The notes below the pieces were generated by a model. It had not been told where the DNA came from. It saw nothing but the letters and a program-made list of their open reading frames with translations, and ran no database searches. Source: Spongospora subterranea f. sp. subterranea (lineage: Eukaryota; Endomyxa: Phytomyxea; Phytomyxea; Plasmodiophorida). From it: a stretch of 64,000 nucleotides of DNA. The translations under genes and the position numbers were made by a program. Position 1 is the stretch's first letter. Every line of letters begins with the position of its first letter. The stretch covers positions 351,599-415,598 of the forward strand of contig JAUGWO010000128.1 of NCBI GenBank assembly GCA_049724395.1. The letters are read 5' to 3'. Below, one piece after another: positions 33,898 through 47,999 of the stretch.

Positions 33898-35613
33898 CTA
33901 ATCGGAAGGTGAAGTGACAGACTGAACAGCGGCGGCGATAGTAGATTTTGAAGCGGAGACCGCCCGCCTGGCGATAGAAGCATATGACATAGGGGATTTC
34001 AACTGGACCTGATCGCAGTCGACGCTGTTGCCAGACTCAGGCGCAGATGGGATATGATCATCGTGAGTCGCGCCATCATCGGTGCATGATTTAAAATCCT
34101 GCGACGCCGCGCCAGGAGTATGCCTCGGGGTGCAGACAGTAGCAGCTTGGCCACCGGCGGCGTAAGATACTCCAGTTTTAGAGGGGGAACTCGCTGTTGG
34201 AACTGCTGCAGCGACGCTCTGTGATGTCGAGGACGGGGATGTGCCACCAGGGGCACTAACAAAAAGGTTTAAAAATGGGTCGAGCAAATCCTGCTCCCCA
34301 GCGGAAGCAGGACGTAGGACGGGGCTGTTTGCCTGAGCTGTGATGTTCTCAACATTGGGCGCCTTCTCTACCGATATGAGCGGCATCTGCATATCCGATT
34401 CGCCGTCGTGAACTGAATTCAATCGGTCAACAAATGTGGATACGCGTGGAGTGGAGACCGGCGATGGAGGGCACGATGAGCCAGGTGTCCTGCCAGCCGA
34501 TGGCAACGCAGGGAAGTGCTCGGGGCCTAATTCGGGTTGCGGAGGGGGCATAGCGCCGTCTCCATGATTCTGAGAATTTAACGACATCGATTGATCATCG
34601 CCGCGTTTGAAACCGGATCCAACAAAGGCGCCACGTTGTTTCGGTTTGCGAGGCCTCTGAGCGAAACCCGCAGCGGTATTTTGTTGAGGGGCGTTTGGAT
34701 CGCGAGGCTTGCGGGGCATCAGTTTTCGACGGGCAGGTTCTCCAACCTGGCCACGATGATCAAACGAAAACCGCCTCTGCTGCATATGAGGGGGGATCAT
34801 CTGCATAGCCATTTGCTGCCCTTGAAACATCGCCACACCTTCAGGATCCCAGAAAGGGACGGCGATCTGCTGAGCGCCGCTTCGGCGAATGTTCCAACGC
34901 ATATCCGCCGGGGATATAGGAACATTGCGACCTGAACCAGGGAATCCGGGCTGATGGGGCAGCATCAGATGCGGCTGTCCATGGAAGAACTGTGGTCCAA
35001 CTGGGAGGGCGTTCGATTGAAGCGATTCTTGGTGAAATGAGCGCATTAGATTCTCGGATTTAACTCTCAAACTGATGGGTTTCCCATTAAAACTCTGTTG
35101 CTTAAGATAAATAGCGGTACGTAAACAGGAGTTTTCGTCCTCGAATGTGACAAACCAGGTGTCGCCGATATCAGCGCGAAGAGATGTGACTTTACCACAA
35201 GACTCGTTATCGAAGAGGGCCTTGATTTCATCGATCGGTGTATCAGCCGGTATATCTCGTAGTATGATCGTAGTACGCTCAGCCGGTTTCCCAGATGCGC
35301 GAACCATCGTCGACGAGGAGTCAAGCTCCAGCTGTTTTGATCGTCTAATGCATTCCACGATTAAGTCGATATCTGTTGTGATCTTCTTGACCAATTTGAA
35401 ATCAGCAATTACAGATATAGGGACAAATCGCTGTTCATCCATTTGCGATCGTAAATACGTGTCCGAGGTCAGATTCTGGGGCGAGAAATAAAACTCAATC
35501 TGCGTCTGCAAAGAGGTCTGCTGACGAGACGGCGACACATCTGGTGAAGCGTGTACAGACGTCGGGGCGGACCATGAATAGTGACCATTGCGAGGAGATG
35601 GGTTGGTCGCCAT
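33898..35613 (-). CDS. La-related RNA-binding protein (LARP4-like)
   Basis: A La motif comes first (LQTQIEFYFSPQNLTSDTYL, RSQMDEQRFVPISVIADFKL, IVECIRRSKQLEL), followed by an RRM-like domain (RTTIILRDIPADTPIDEIKA, DTWFVTFEDENSCLRTAIYL). La motif plus this RRM is the core of the LARP4 family, which binds mRNA poly(A) tails and stabilises mRNA. The rest (about residues 300-615) is low-complexity, with Pro/Gln, Arg/Lys patches and Ser-rich runs. The frame extends upstream to 35751; the Met before ATNPSPRNGHYSW near 35613 seems the better start, since upstream residues look like leader. No intron is needed. Confidence 0.85.
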   Translation of the reverse strand: MATNPSPRNGHYSWSAPTSVHASPDVSPSRQQTSLQTQIEFYFSPQNLTSDTYLRSQMDEQRFVPISVIADFKLVKKITTDIDLIVECIRRSKQLELDSSSTMVRASGKPAERTTIILRDIPADTPIDEIKALFDNESCGKVTSLRADIGDTWFVTFEDENSCLRTAIYLKQQSFNGKPISLRVKSENLMRSFHQESLQSNALPVGPQFFHGQPHLMLPHQPGFPGSGRNVPISPADMRWNIRRSGAQQIAVPFWDPEGVAMFQGQQMAMQMIPPHMQQRRFSFDHRGQVGEPARRKLMPRKPRDPNAPQQNTAAGFAQRPRKPKQRGAFVGSGFKRGDDQSMSLNSQNHGDGAMPPPQPELGPEHFPALPSAGRTPGSSCPPSPVSTPRVSTFVDRLNSVHDGESDMQMPLISVEKAPNVENITAQANSPVLRPASAGEQDLLDPFLNLFVSAPGGTSPSSTSQSVAAAVPTASSPSKTGVSYAAGGQAATVCTPRHTPGAASQDFKSCTDDGATHDDHIPSAPESGNSVDCDQVQLKSPMSYASIARRAVSASKSTIAAAVQSVTSPSD

Positions 35614-35935
35614 TACTGGAGTTTTAGGAAGGGCCCGGTCCACACGACACGCCGTGCTAACAAGCCACCAATAGCGACAAGCACGAGTGGCGAGCCCAGG
35701 CAGCCTCCGATTCGACGGACCTTCGGAGTCCGCGACCCATTGTGCGCGCATAAAGTTACATGGAGTACGGTGGAACGCCCTAGTACTCAGCCCTGATTAT
35801 CGCCATCTTTCGCGTTCGAAACGGATTCCTGATCGAGATAATGGCAAACAAAACGACCTCGATAGTTCACTGAGATCAACTCGTGCGGTTTTTTTTATGG
35901 ATATTTTCACATAGCGCAGTAGGGCGAGGGCGACT

Positions 35936-36418
35936 CACCGATAGGCGAATGGCTGTTGGGAGTTGCGGCGGAATGTCTGTGGAATGGACTGGAGGATATC
36001 GACTGATGATATGGATGTGTGATCATCGGCAACTCCCACCGGCGCCAGGAGATCGACCTTGCGGCATTGCCCGTTTGGTCTGGGATATACACTAAAACAA
36101 GTTCCTGCTTATTTTCCAGACTATCGCACCGGTCGCCAGGAGAAGTCCAAAACAGATCTGGTTTGTCTGATTGAAAACCGCAATGCCAACGTGGATTGGT
36201 AGATTGTTTGAGTTTTCGTTGATCAATGTCCTTCAGTCAATGCCAAAACCATTCCCCTTTGGAAGGTTTCACGAGCGTAGGCGCTGTTGCACGACATTGG
36301 GTGTTCAGACCCGACCTGACCTTGTTCAAGCTCGGTATAAGCTGGTCGCGTTGGAAGTCGGAGTCGACTTCGCCGAATTTCTCGCTCTTTTTGCATGATG
36401 GTACTATTCTTGGGCGTT
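35936..36418 (+). CDS. Possible small spliced gene, unidentified
   Basis: Two plus-strand frames join in phase through a 38-bp GT-AG intron (GTAGATTG...CCTTCAG, about 36201-36238). The first has GLGYTLKQVPAYFPDYRTGR then KTDLVCLIENRNANVD. The second has CQCQNHSPLEGFTSVGAVAR then RPDLTLFKLGISWSRWK and ends at TAG near 36420. Composition is protein-like. The first exon is unresolved; ATG 35948 and others nearby are possible. I recognise no family. Confidence 0.35.
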
Positions 36419-36419
36419 A

Positions 36420-37140
36420 GAGCTGCGTGAACTCTAGGACCAAAATTTCGGCATTGTTGGACTGAGCGAAAACGTCAGAGAGCGTAATCTCTAGCCTCAG
36501 CGTCTCTGCTGGAATTTTTGATTGACGGAAACCCCTTGTGTGGCAAGTTAATTGATTATGAACATGCAAATGATATGATAGCAATTGTATGCTTGATAAC
36601 TCTTCAGCAAAAGGAAGAGTATTTTTGCTCAACTTTTCTCTCATCGCACTTCAATCGGTGGGCAAAACTTCAAACGCTGCAATCTCGTACATTTTACAGT
36701 AGCAATTGCTGTTTTTAATAAACCCCATGGATTAAGGAAAAGAAATCGCTCTTCATTTAGATTCCATATTGATTACGCCATATCTCTCGTGGGAAACAAA
36801 AACGGCAACAAGAGAAGTCGTCAAACGGAATGGAATAATTGATGATTATTTAGAAACGACTTGAACGAATGTCCACGAATCTCGCGGACCGTGACGACAA
36901 TGATGTTGCCGCCATTCTGACCAACGGCAACGTACAGTGCGGCGGGGCGAGTTGGCCTAGTAGGGGGTATCGTGTGTCTATGGCTATATGTACAGTGGCG
37001 CCGGGTCAACAGCCCAGGGCCAAAGGCGGGGGCCATCACATCAGCTCCTCACGGCCGTTTTTCGCCAGCAGAACCATCACCCACCAGTGTTGATTGCTTG
37101 CCCCCAGTCCCCGATTGGGCAGCTCTCTCTGGAGGTGGCG
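36420..37140. other. Unresolved stretch upstream of malic enzyme
   Basis: Minus-strand pieces look partly coding (ETLRLEITLSDVFAQSNNAE ending at 36417; PAALYVAVGQNGGNIIVVTV ending at 36821). They could be exons of a small minus-strand gene. I could not build a consistent model. The right end must also contain the malic enzyme promoter. Confidence 0.3.
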
Positions 37141-37142
37141 AC

Positions 37143-39819
<2,677 letters not shown>

Positions 39820-40198
39820 AGAATCAGCTATTGTATAAGCTGTGTTTATCTGCGCCTTATATCAAAAATCGTACAAGAAAACGCTCATTCAACTGGATCT
39901 TGGGAATTTCCCTCAAACTCGCTTCTTACGTGCTCTCTTGTGACAAAACTTTCGATGACTTCGTGAGGAACTTGGCCCTACAAGTGTCCTGATGACTAGA
40001 TACTAAGACAAAACGGTTTCTTACTTGTTAGCGCCGTTATCCTGCTCATATGCCTTAGCCACACTATCTGCTCATAAGTTAATGTTGATAGTCTGCCGTA
40101 TGAAATCAACATTTCCTGAATAACCAATCTTTTGTGCTGCGGAGAGTCCGAAGAGAGCCGTAACGGTCAACGCCGTTTATTCATTTCATAGTTCAATA
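39820..40198. other. Intergenic, no gene seen
   Basis: About 380 bp between two plus-strand genes. No open frame of note and no repeat. It should hold the malic enzyme 3' end and the COQ7 promoter. Confidence 0.6.
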
Positions 40199-40929
40199 AT
40201 GCTGACCTTAGCTCGCTCGCCTGTGTCACGATGGTTCGCAACTCGGCCCAATAGCTCCATCGATAGGATGATCAGAGTCGACCAGGCGGGAGAATATAGT
40301 GCTGTACAAATATATAAAGGCCAAATGGACGTCCTCGGAAAAGGCGATATCAACCTGCGAACCCTGCTCGACCACATGAAACAGCAAGAGGAGGTATTTG
40401 ATGATCTGTTATGTTGTTTCATAGCTGATAAGTGTTGTTTAGGTGCATTTAGCTGTCATGGATGAAATGGTTTCTGAGAGACGAGTTCGCCCAAGTTTGC
40501 TGCTGCCATTGTGGGGGGCGGCAGGATATGGATTGGGTGTGGGAACAGCCCTATTAGGCAAAGAAGCCGCCATGGCTTGCACAGTAGCGGTTGAAGAGGT
40601 ATTCTGTTATTTTATTTTGATTTCGGTTGCAGTACCGACGCATCGATTTTGAAAGGTTATTGGGGGCCATTACAATGATCAGCTCAGAGAATTAATGACG
40701 GAGGAATGTGGGAAAGAGGACGTACTTAAAAAAATAATACAAACCCATCGCGATGAGGAATTGCATCATCGCGACGTCGGCATCGCCAATGATGCGTTGA
40801 AGGCGCCTGCTTACCAAGCATTAACTGCAATTATCAAAACCGGTTGCCGAGTAAGACAGGTTTTGGGGTTCTTAGATTGAACAACTGAATAATGAATAGG
40901 CGGCTATCTGGATATCTGAAAGAATTTAA
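40199..40929 (+). CDS. COQ7: COQ7, demethoxyubiquinone hydroxylase
   Basis: ATG 40199 gives [20 protein letters not shown], a mitochondrial presequence. Then comes the conserved [20 protein letters not shown] with its iron-ligand Glu. Three short introns follow (near 40395, 40600 and 40855). Exon 2 has [20 protein letters not shown] and [20 protein letters not shown] then VAVEEV. Exon 3 has [12 protein letters not shown] and [16 protein letters not shown], the second E-x-x-H iron pair. The last exon reads AAIWISERI and ends at TAA 40927-40929. It catalyses the penultimate hydroxylation of ubiquinone synthesis at the matrix side of the inner membrane. Length is that of the catalytic domain plus presequence. 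Confidence 0.95.
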
Positions 40930-41216
40930 CTCCAACACTCAAAACTGTCCATCGACGTTCTAAACTCAACTCATGCTCCACTTTGGTCGGCGAACAACCG
41001 AACCCTTGGAACTCTCTTCGTCTCGAGGATGTCACAAGTATTGTAAAATAAAAGATCATTCGTGTCGTCGTCATGTAATTGGGGTTACGCCAGAGTCTGT
41101 CAGGTGTACACACTAATGACACAGGAGTCTCCAATTTCCAGTCGCCCTGTAATGTTGCGGGGTTCAAAGTTCACTGAAAGAATCAACAGGACTTGCCAAC
41201 CTGAACCAACATCATT

Positions 41217-41579
41217 ATGGCCAAAAAGAAAGATGGGTTAGTTATATCGCGGCAAGCGGTCCGGATGCTTCAGGGCCGTAGTTCTGCCGCAAAACCATGT
41301 ACAGCCGAGATGATTAACTTCCTCAACTGTGTTGCTGGAAATTGCTTCGATTCTAGAGTTTGTATGTTTTCCTCGTTCCGATTGCGTTGCGATTCTTGAG
41401 AACTGATATGTCCATAGGCAAAAATGAAGTCAATTTACTATCGCAATGCACGAGAGACGCGGTGAGTCGTTCAACATATCAAACTATGACAGTTCTAATT
41501 CATTGTCCAGGAGGCATCTAAGAAGGCTCACAAGGATACAACCATGTACCATTTGTTGCGCTTATCGAAAACTTTGTAG
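41217..41579 (+). CDS. Mitoribosomal mS37 / CHCHD1-like twin CX9C protein
   Basis: Three exons. ATG 41217 gives MAKKKDGLVISRQAVRMLQG. The first pair is C-TAEMINFLN-C, exactly CX9C. An intron starting GTATGTTTTCC (about 41361) and ending CCATAG at about 41417 restores the second pair, C-KNEVNLLSQ-C, also CX9C. A second intron leads to ASKKAHKDTTMYHLLRLSKT and a stop at 41577-41579. A twin CX9C helical hairpin with a basic tail fits CHCHD1/mS37 of the mitochondrial small ribosomal subunit, imported by the Mia40 pathway. Another CHCH protein is possible. It converges on NOT2, with about 55 bp between stops. Confidence 0.75.
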
Positions 41580-41634
41580 TCATTGCCAAATGGATATAAG
41601 AGATGCAAATTGGATAAAAAGAGGAAAATATCGT

Positions 41635-43073
41635 TTACATCATTGTGATTTCTTCATCAGTCATGAATATTAGTGAATCGCTGTGTTCCCTGGGATACAC
41701 CCTGCGCTCCCATGTACTTGTGTCGAAATATACAAATGTGCCAGCAGGATAACCCAGTTGCGCCATAGCCACATCTGACGGCCTGGCAAACCACAGTTTC
41801 AGTTCGGTGTGATACTTCCATTCTCGTGCATATAACTCCTTGGCGGCGAAAACTTGCAGCATGTCTTTGGGCATATTATAGAAAATGTAGAAGAGACTCT
41901 CAAGCTGAAACTTGGACAAGTGACTTGTCTTCAAAGCAGGTGGTTGTCTGTAATAGCAATAGGGAAGAATGTATTCGGGCTCTCGTCTTGAAGGCGCATC
42001 GGCCCATGGCGATGCAAATACTGGATACAATACGTCAGTTGAGTTGAGGTTCAAACCCAAGGTCGTGAGATCTGTTCCAAGCGCTAAAGTATTTCGATCG
42101 GGATCCGTCATCCGGATTACGCCCAACAGCCCATGTAAACCAAAACGGCTTTTCGATATATGTCGAACAGGCTGTGAAGCTGTAGATTGTGATGACGGAA
42201 CTGAGAACGAAGCGGCAGCGGCTGCCGCAGCGGTATAAACGGACCCTCTGCCATTATCAGTTGAAAACCTGTCAATTGAAGTTCCCATTGATGTCCCTAG
42301 AGCAGGAAACTCCGAGTCGTTATTTTTCACGACAAACCCGGGTTGCGGTTGATTAAATTGCTGCTGGGCTGCCCTGGTGGTCTGGGCTGGGTAATGCTGC
42401 ATTGACGGATTCGATTTCGTTGGGGTTGATCCAAGTGCTGGAAAATCCTGACTCATATCAAAAACAGGGACATTGTCAATCAATGAATGGGACGCCAATG
42501 CATGCGGAAGCATATGGCCAACCCCTAAACATATTCACTTTAGGGGATAACTTATGTCAGAACCAAAAATAAATCACCTTTACTTAAAATCGCCATATCT
42601 CTTTGCGAACTGCTACTACTATATCCCATTGGCAAAGGATATGAGTCCGAATTATCGCCATATTCATTTAGTTGGTTAATGCCCCCATCTATTACCAAAA
42701 TGTACTCAGCACCCCGAACCAAACAAGTAAACATGTTGCTTGGATAAGCAAGTGAGAGTGAATTACCAGTTAGCGGCCTCAATGAAGGATTCAAAGTGGA
42801 ATGCTGCAAGCTCGCTGATCGATGGTTGGCATAAAGACCATATCCATTCATGCCGACATTGCCCAAGGATTGTTGGTCAGGGGGCTGATTGCCTAGATGC
42901 GTTTGTGAAGATTGCTGCTGCTGCTGCTGCTGCTGCTGCCTGACAACATTGGGGAGCATAAAGTCCCTGGTCGACATCACTATGGGTCGTATCACACTTC
43001 TGACACTCCCCGTTTGATTATCCGCACGGACAAAGGCTTTCAGGGAAACCATTATCGAATTCACGATGGGCAA
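41635..43073 (-). CDS. NOT2: CCR4-NOT complex subunit NOT2 (CNOT2-like)
   Basis: Two exons joined by an intron at about 42541-42593 (GTGATTTATTTT...ATGTTTAG), which turns SKG in frame into VGHMLPHALASHSL. Exon 2 has the NOT2 marker QDFPALGSTPTKSNPSM and a second DSEFPALGTS. It ends with the NOT2/3/5 domain (LSKFQLESLFYIFYNMPKDM, LYAREWKYHTELKLWF, YPAGTFVYFDTSTWERR). Exon 1 has a Gln run (about 10 Gln) and low-complexity sequence. NOT2 dimerises with NOT3/5 through this domain in the deadenylase complex; NOT3 is also in this window. The start is probably one of the Met codons at 43073-43052. Confidence 0.92.
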
Positions 43074-43497
43074 TTATCACCAAAACAGTGACATCAAGAT
43101 GTATTAAGTCAATCAATCACTGTTATCCCGATTAAATGTTTGACCGGGCGAGGATTCAGCGAGATTTTTGAAATTAGTGTTCATGGGGTGTTTGCTATAC
43201 ATCTCCAGAGGGTTTATCGCAGTACTACTTACACGTAGAAAGCATTTTCAGGCGGCGTAGTTCAAATAGTCAAAAAAATTCCTATTGGGGCATTCGGTAG
43301 AATATACAAAAAAATATTCACGACACGCTCTCAGCTCGGCTCAACAAACCTGTTGACCAGCCCGATGAACGGCGGTCGGAGGTGTCGGTTTCATGTGGGT
43401 GTCGGCGGGGCCATAATCCAATCCCAGTCCCCTGTCCCACCCTATATCCATTACCTATGGACGGGGCCGATCGTCACAGGGTCATAGGGCCCAGACG
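43074..43497. other. Intergenic between divergent genes, no gene seen
   Basis: About 420 bp between the divergent NOT2 and palmitoyltransferase starts. Nothing coding is seen. It presumably is a shared promoter region. Confidence 0.5.
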
Positions 43498-44843
43498 ATG
43501 TGGTACGTTCCAATCCCCCCATGGGCCATCCATCACTTGTTCAGCAAAATTCCCATGACGACCGACCTGGCTGACCAATCGAAAAAGGCGCAATCACCTA
43601 TCGTAATTCCTGTTGCTGTGTTCTGCCTGTTCAATGCTGCCCAATACGCTATCTACGTCGACCTGCAAATACTTGGACCGGATCGACATTTGTTTCATCA
43701 TAGCCAGCTAGGTCCGGATTTCTATCAGTTTGTAAGCTGGGAAGATTTTCTGTTTGATACATTGATTTTTACAACGATATTCAACCAGGTCGCATTTCAC
43801 ATTGTGTATTTCCTTATGCTAACGTCGTATGCAAGGATTATCCTAACTCGACCGGGATCTATTCCTGATTCTCATGTCAGTACGGCTCTGGTTGACACCA
43901 ACGCTGTACACGCTGATCTGGAGTAATCAGGTCTGGATTTACAACGAACGTGACAATGCCCAGGCCAAGTTTTCGCTTTCAGCTAACGAACTTGAGCTAA
44001 TGCAGAAGATAATGGAGCCAGACTTTTTCCCCTACACCGAACCATTACGACAGCGAATTAGGCGACTTCCCTTTGTTGAGCTGAAGAATTCAGCAACCTC
44101 CTCAAACTCAATCCGAGTTTGCCGAAAATGTGATCCTGCTCGATACAAACCCGATCGGGCACACCATTGCACAAAATCCAACTCGTTAGACGTTTTACCG
44201 CTCGTCTTTTTGGCATTGTTTAAAATGTGACATGCCCAGATGCGTCCTGGCAATGGATCATTACTGCACGTTTGCAGGATCAACCATCGGGTTTGTTAAT
44301 CGAAAGTTTTTCATTCTGTTCATCATGTATTCTTTTGCATCGGGGTGTCTTTTTGTGTCGTCCCTGTCGTGGCGATTATCGTCAGCTGTTGAACACTTGT
44401 TCGACGGTCAGTTCAGCATCGGTCGCGATTTTCCTATCATCTTGTCGTGTGCAAGTGTCATTTGCATATGCGCCTGCCTGGCATTATTCTTCAGTTTTCA
44501 CATATATGTAGGAGGTGATTATCATTGGCGGATATGACAGTATTTTCAACCTTCGCTTGTTCAGATAATGGTCAACGCCATGACAACCATTGAATTTCGC
44601 GAGAAGCGAGGATCGTCTGATCCGGACGTTAGGCGGAAATCTCTTATATCTAGAATCAAGTTTAACCGAGGCTATCTCGGCAACTTCACCGAAGTGTTTG
44701 GCACGGCATGGTATTTTTGGTTGCTGCCAATTCAGAGCGATTTTGGAGGTTCCGACGGTCTGTACTGCGATATAATGTATAGGCAAGGAACTCGTACCGA
44801 CAGTTCGAAAATCGACTACCCCACAGCAAACCTGTCGTTATGA
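43498..44843 (+). CDS. DHHC-family palmitoyltransferase with DHYC and missing zinc ligands
   Basis: N-terminal membrane segments are seen (IVIPVAVFCLFNAAQYAIYV, FHIVYFLMLTSYARII). The Cys-rich domain reads VCRKCDPARYKPDRAHHC, and through an intron (GTTAGACG...CATGCCCAG) in phase, TKSNSCVLAMDHYCTFAGST then IGFVNRKFF. The catalytic tetrad is DHYC, as in some active yeast enzymes. Compared with the family pattern HCxxCxxCVxxxDHHCPWxxNC, one zinc Cys is Ser and the NC pair is ST. Two further membrane segments follow (FILFIMYSFASGCLFVSSL, IILSCASVICICACLALFF). The C-terminal exon has the TTxE motif (MTTIEFREKRG) and YLGNFTEVFGTAWYFWLLP. Five or so introns. It would S-acylate proteins in an endomembrane. 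Confidence 0.88.
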
Positions 44844-44864
44844 CTATCAATCTTAAAATATATA

Positions 44865-47597
44865 TTAGAACCGATTATGAAGTCGGACATGTCTAGATTT
44901 TGCTGTCAAATAGTGTCCGACCAATGACTCCATATGTACTTTAATACTAGGCTGGCTTCCACTGATTATAAAGGGATGGCGCAACAATGACGATGCCTTT
45001 GGGCGGTTATCGGGAGTTTTTTGCAAACAACAGATCAGGAAATCCCTGAATTCGGCTGACCATCTTAAGGGGTTTTCCAAGCTTGGAGGCTCATTCTCGG
45101 CGATAACTTTCATGGCCTCTTGGGGTTTCAGTTCATAATAAGGTGGATGACCTTCAGCTAGTTCCATGGCTGTTATGGCCAAGGACCATATATCAGCTGC
45201 CCAGCTAACTCGTGAACCTCGCCCGGCCGCCACTTCTGGCGACATCCAATATGGGGTACCAACAGGGCCGCTTATCATTGCTGCAGCAACAGATGGCAGA
45301 AGGCGTTTCGACACACCTTCAAAACACGATCAAGGTCAGATCATATACGTTGTCAAAATATCGGCGTAATCGCATACCGAAGTCAGTCAGGCATATTTGT
45401 CCTTGTCTTGACACGAGGATGTTCCTGCCCTTAACATCGCGATGGAACTATTCTGATACTGTGGAGATAGGCCAGGGCGGTTAAGGTCCCGTGGCAGATA
45501 TAGGCGACCTCAGGCTCGCTCCATTGAATGTGCAAGGCTTTGGCCAATTGATGCACCGACCCGCCTTCGCAGAGATCCATCAGCACCCAGAGCTGATTGT
45601 TCTTGTCAAGCGTTGTCCCTAAAACACGATCGTCAAACACTCGGGAGAACCGCCGATTTCAAGTTAGGAGTACCGTAATAAGCGACAATATTGGGATGTC
45701 GACACACCGTTAGAATGTCAATCTCCTTCCTGATCGCATCCGATGCCTTAATTGTACCAGTGCCTACGATTTTGGCTGCCATGGCAATACCAAGCTGATT
45801 GTGAAACACTTCATAAACGGCACCGAAAGCTCCTTCACCAATCTTGCGAACCGGCGTGAATAGATTCTCAACGTCATTACCGGACCAGACAAGCTCCTTA
45901 TTGACGTGAATTTTGTGATGAACGTTGAACGGTAGTCCAACAGCAGATGTCGACGCAAGCCCCAATCTGTGAGCTGTGGACGCCGTTGTTGTGTGTTTGA
46001 TCCATATTCTCGTTGACGATGCGGATTTGGACCACAGTTTCAGTTTCCTGTTGGTCCCTCTTTCTTCGATCACGAACCCTTTAGGGTCCCCTTGGATAGC
46101 GTCGACATGGACAATGGAAGGTAAAAGCATATACCCTGCTAGCTTATTATTGCTAAGGGTCATCCACAAGATCACACCAGGTAGGATTATGAAATTATGC
46201 CTAGCTGCTCTGAGGCCATGGGTTAATCTCCCTGACCAGATGATTTTCGTGTTGTTTGGAGCGGCCGTTAACCTGCCGTTGGTAAACAGCTGCATCTGAT
46301 GGTTGATTTGCTCTAGTTTCTCTTGTCGCAGATGCCCTATCAGCGATTCCATGTTCGGATCATCTCTACAGATCATGCCAAGCGCGTCGACGATATCTTT
46401 GAGCTGATCATTTGGACTCAAACTGTGCAAATAGTCCACGAGGTCGCACAGCCGGAATATTGAAAATACCGGTTTTGACAAACGCTGTAGAAATGCAGAA
46501 GCAGAATCGACAGAACCAGAAATGATTGCAGAAGCGAACGTTGCTGGCGATGAACTGTATTTAGCAATGGTTTAGAGTTAGAAATCGAATAAATTATACA
46601 ACTAACGATGTTGGAGATGTTTGAGAAAGGCGATTCAGCTGTCCATAATAGGTTTGGACCTCAGCAAACCTGCTGGCGAAATCCCTGTAATTATTCCTGA
46701 GCTGCCCCGATGATAATAATGCTAGACCCAGAACGGTTTGGTGCCAGACTTTGGGGTCAGACAGCTGACTATCGTTGGCAACACCAGCGACCGATCGAAC
46801 TAAAGCCTCGTGAGCGTTAGTTATGGTTGACAGCATTGACAGAATAGGTTTCCCCCTTTCCACAGCCCGAACGTCGCAGTTGGACAGCTTCTTCAGAATT
46901 CGCTCAAACGATTCTATCACATTTCGCCATTGCCGATGACAACTGCGTTCACATCGTATGATTTCCCAGGCGATGTCGATGATTTCCACTGCTCCGTCCT
47001 CATAAGGTGGCGAATACAGCTGGTTAGGATATGGCTGCGTATTGGCTCGGCTGATTGTGCTCTTCGAGAGCATCGACTGGGATCGTGCCGATCTGTTCGG
47101 CTGATCGCTGGCTGGACTTAGCACAGAATGATTACTGATACTCAACAGTTCTAACGGATAATCACTAGATGGATCATCAAAGCTGTCCTTGGCAGCAGTT
47201 ACGTCGTTGATCACCAGTTTAGGCCTCGACTTAGACAGCCCCGTTTGTGAAACCATCGACGATGGCTCGCTAGTGGCGATGGACCTTATGACCTCATGCG
47301 ATGGCCGCCGTTGCATCGCTGCCGCGAGGACCCGTTGAGCAGCCAGCTCAGGACGGAATCGTTGATAGGACAGTATTCTATCGTTGACCTGAACTTGTGG
47401 CACACGCTTGACTGACAAGACAGGCAGCATGGACTGCAAATATCTTTCCTCTGGTACCAGTTTTCAAAGAACGCACAGCGTTTATTTAGTCGGTAATCTT
47501 CACCGATACAACCATGCTCCGTACAACAGAATCGTTTTGTCACAAACTGGTTGCCCTTATTGTTGGCTTCTGCAGAAGAGCTGTACACGTGAAACAT
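44865..47597 (-). CDS. RhoGEF (DH-PH) fused to a Ste20-type protein kinase
   Basis: The N-terminal part, joined by a 53-bp intron at about 47450-47502 (GTGAAGATTACCGACTAAAT...), runs CCTEHGCIEERYLQSMLPVL. It is followed by an IQ-like AAQRVLAAAMQRR and a Ser-rich linker. A DH domain follows: IIDIAWEIIRCERSCHRQWR, LLSSGQLRNNYRDFASRF and, after an intron, FLQRLSKPVFSIFRLCDLV. A PH domain is next (KIIWSGRLTHGL ... RIWIKH). The kinase has a Gly loop IGEGAFGAVYEV, Lys in MAAKIVG, HRDVKGRNILVS, DFG, the activation-loop GTPYWMSPEVAAG and SWAADIWSLAITAMELAEGH. These are all Ste20 hallmarks, and the catalytic residues are present. One extra base before HRD (near 45448) suggests an indel. A further 5' exon up to 47854 is possible. 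It converges on the palmitoyltransferase, only about 20 bp away. Confidence 0.85.
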
Positions 47598-47999
47598 GTT
47601 GGACGCCCGGTCGGATGCAAATCAGCCGTTCAGTGATATTTGTCAAGATTTATGATGGTTTTCCTATCAAAAACAAGTTCACTCATCATATCGATAACAA
47701 TCCACAAGTGGCAGACCAGTGGCAGGCGACACCAAAGTTTGAGCCAGTCGGAAATGTCAAGTGGGCCTAACTCATGGCCACTGGGAGCCAGTTGGCGAAT
47801 GTGCACTTGTGCAGTCCGGCCAGACTGTCGGTCACCCAGCGGCATTTGGGGCATGTTATTGCGGTTAAAATGCGCGAGCGGTCATAGTTGCGCAGTTTCA
47901 AGGATCAGGTAATCCTGATTGTGGATTCGGCCGAACCCCCACTGTAGAGTTAGTATGGGAGGGTGATTGCACTCATCCTTCATTACTATATCATATCGG

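Noticed and set aside
36417-37039. Minus-strand exon-like pieces
   Set aside because: Protein-like in places but no consistent start, splice sites or family; left as unresolved.
47630-47912. Frames upstream of the RhoGEF-kinase on both strands
   Set aside because: Could be a first exon of the kinase gene (LAPSGHELGPLDISDWLKLW on minus) but no splice join was found, so it is not included in the gene call.
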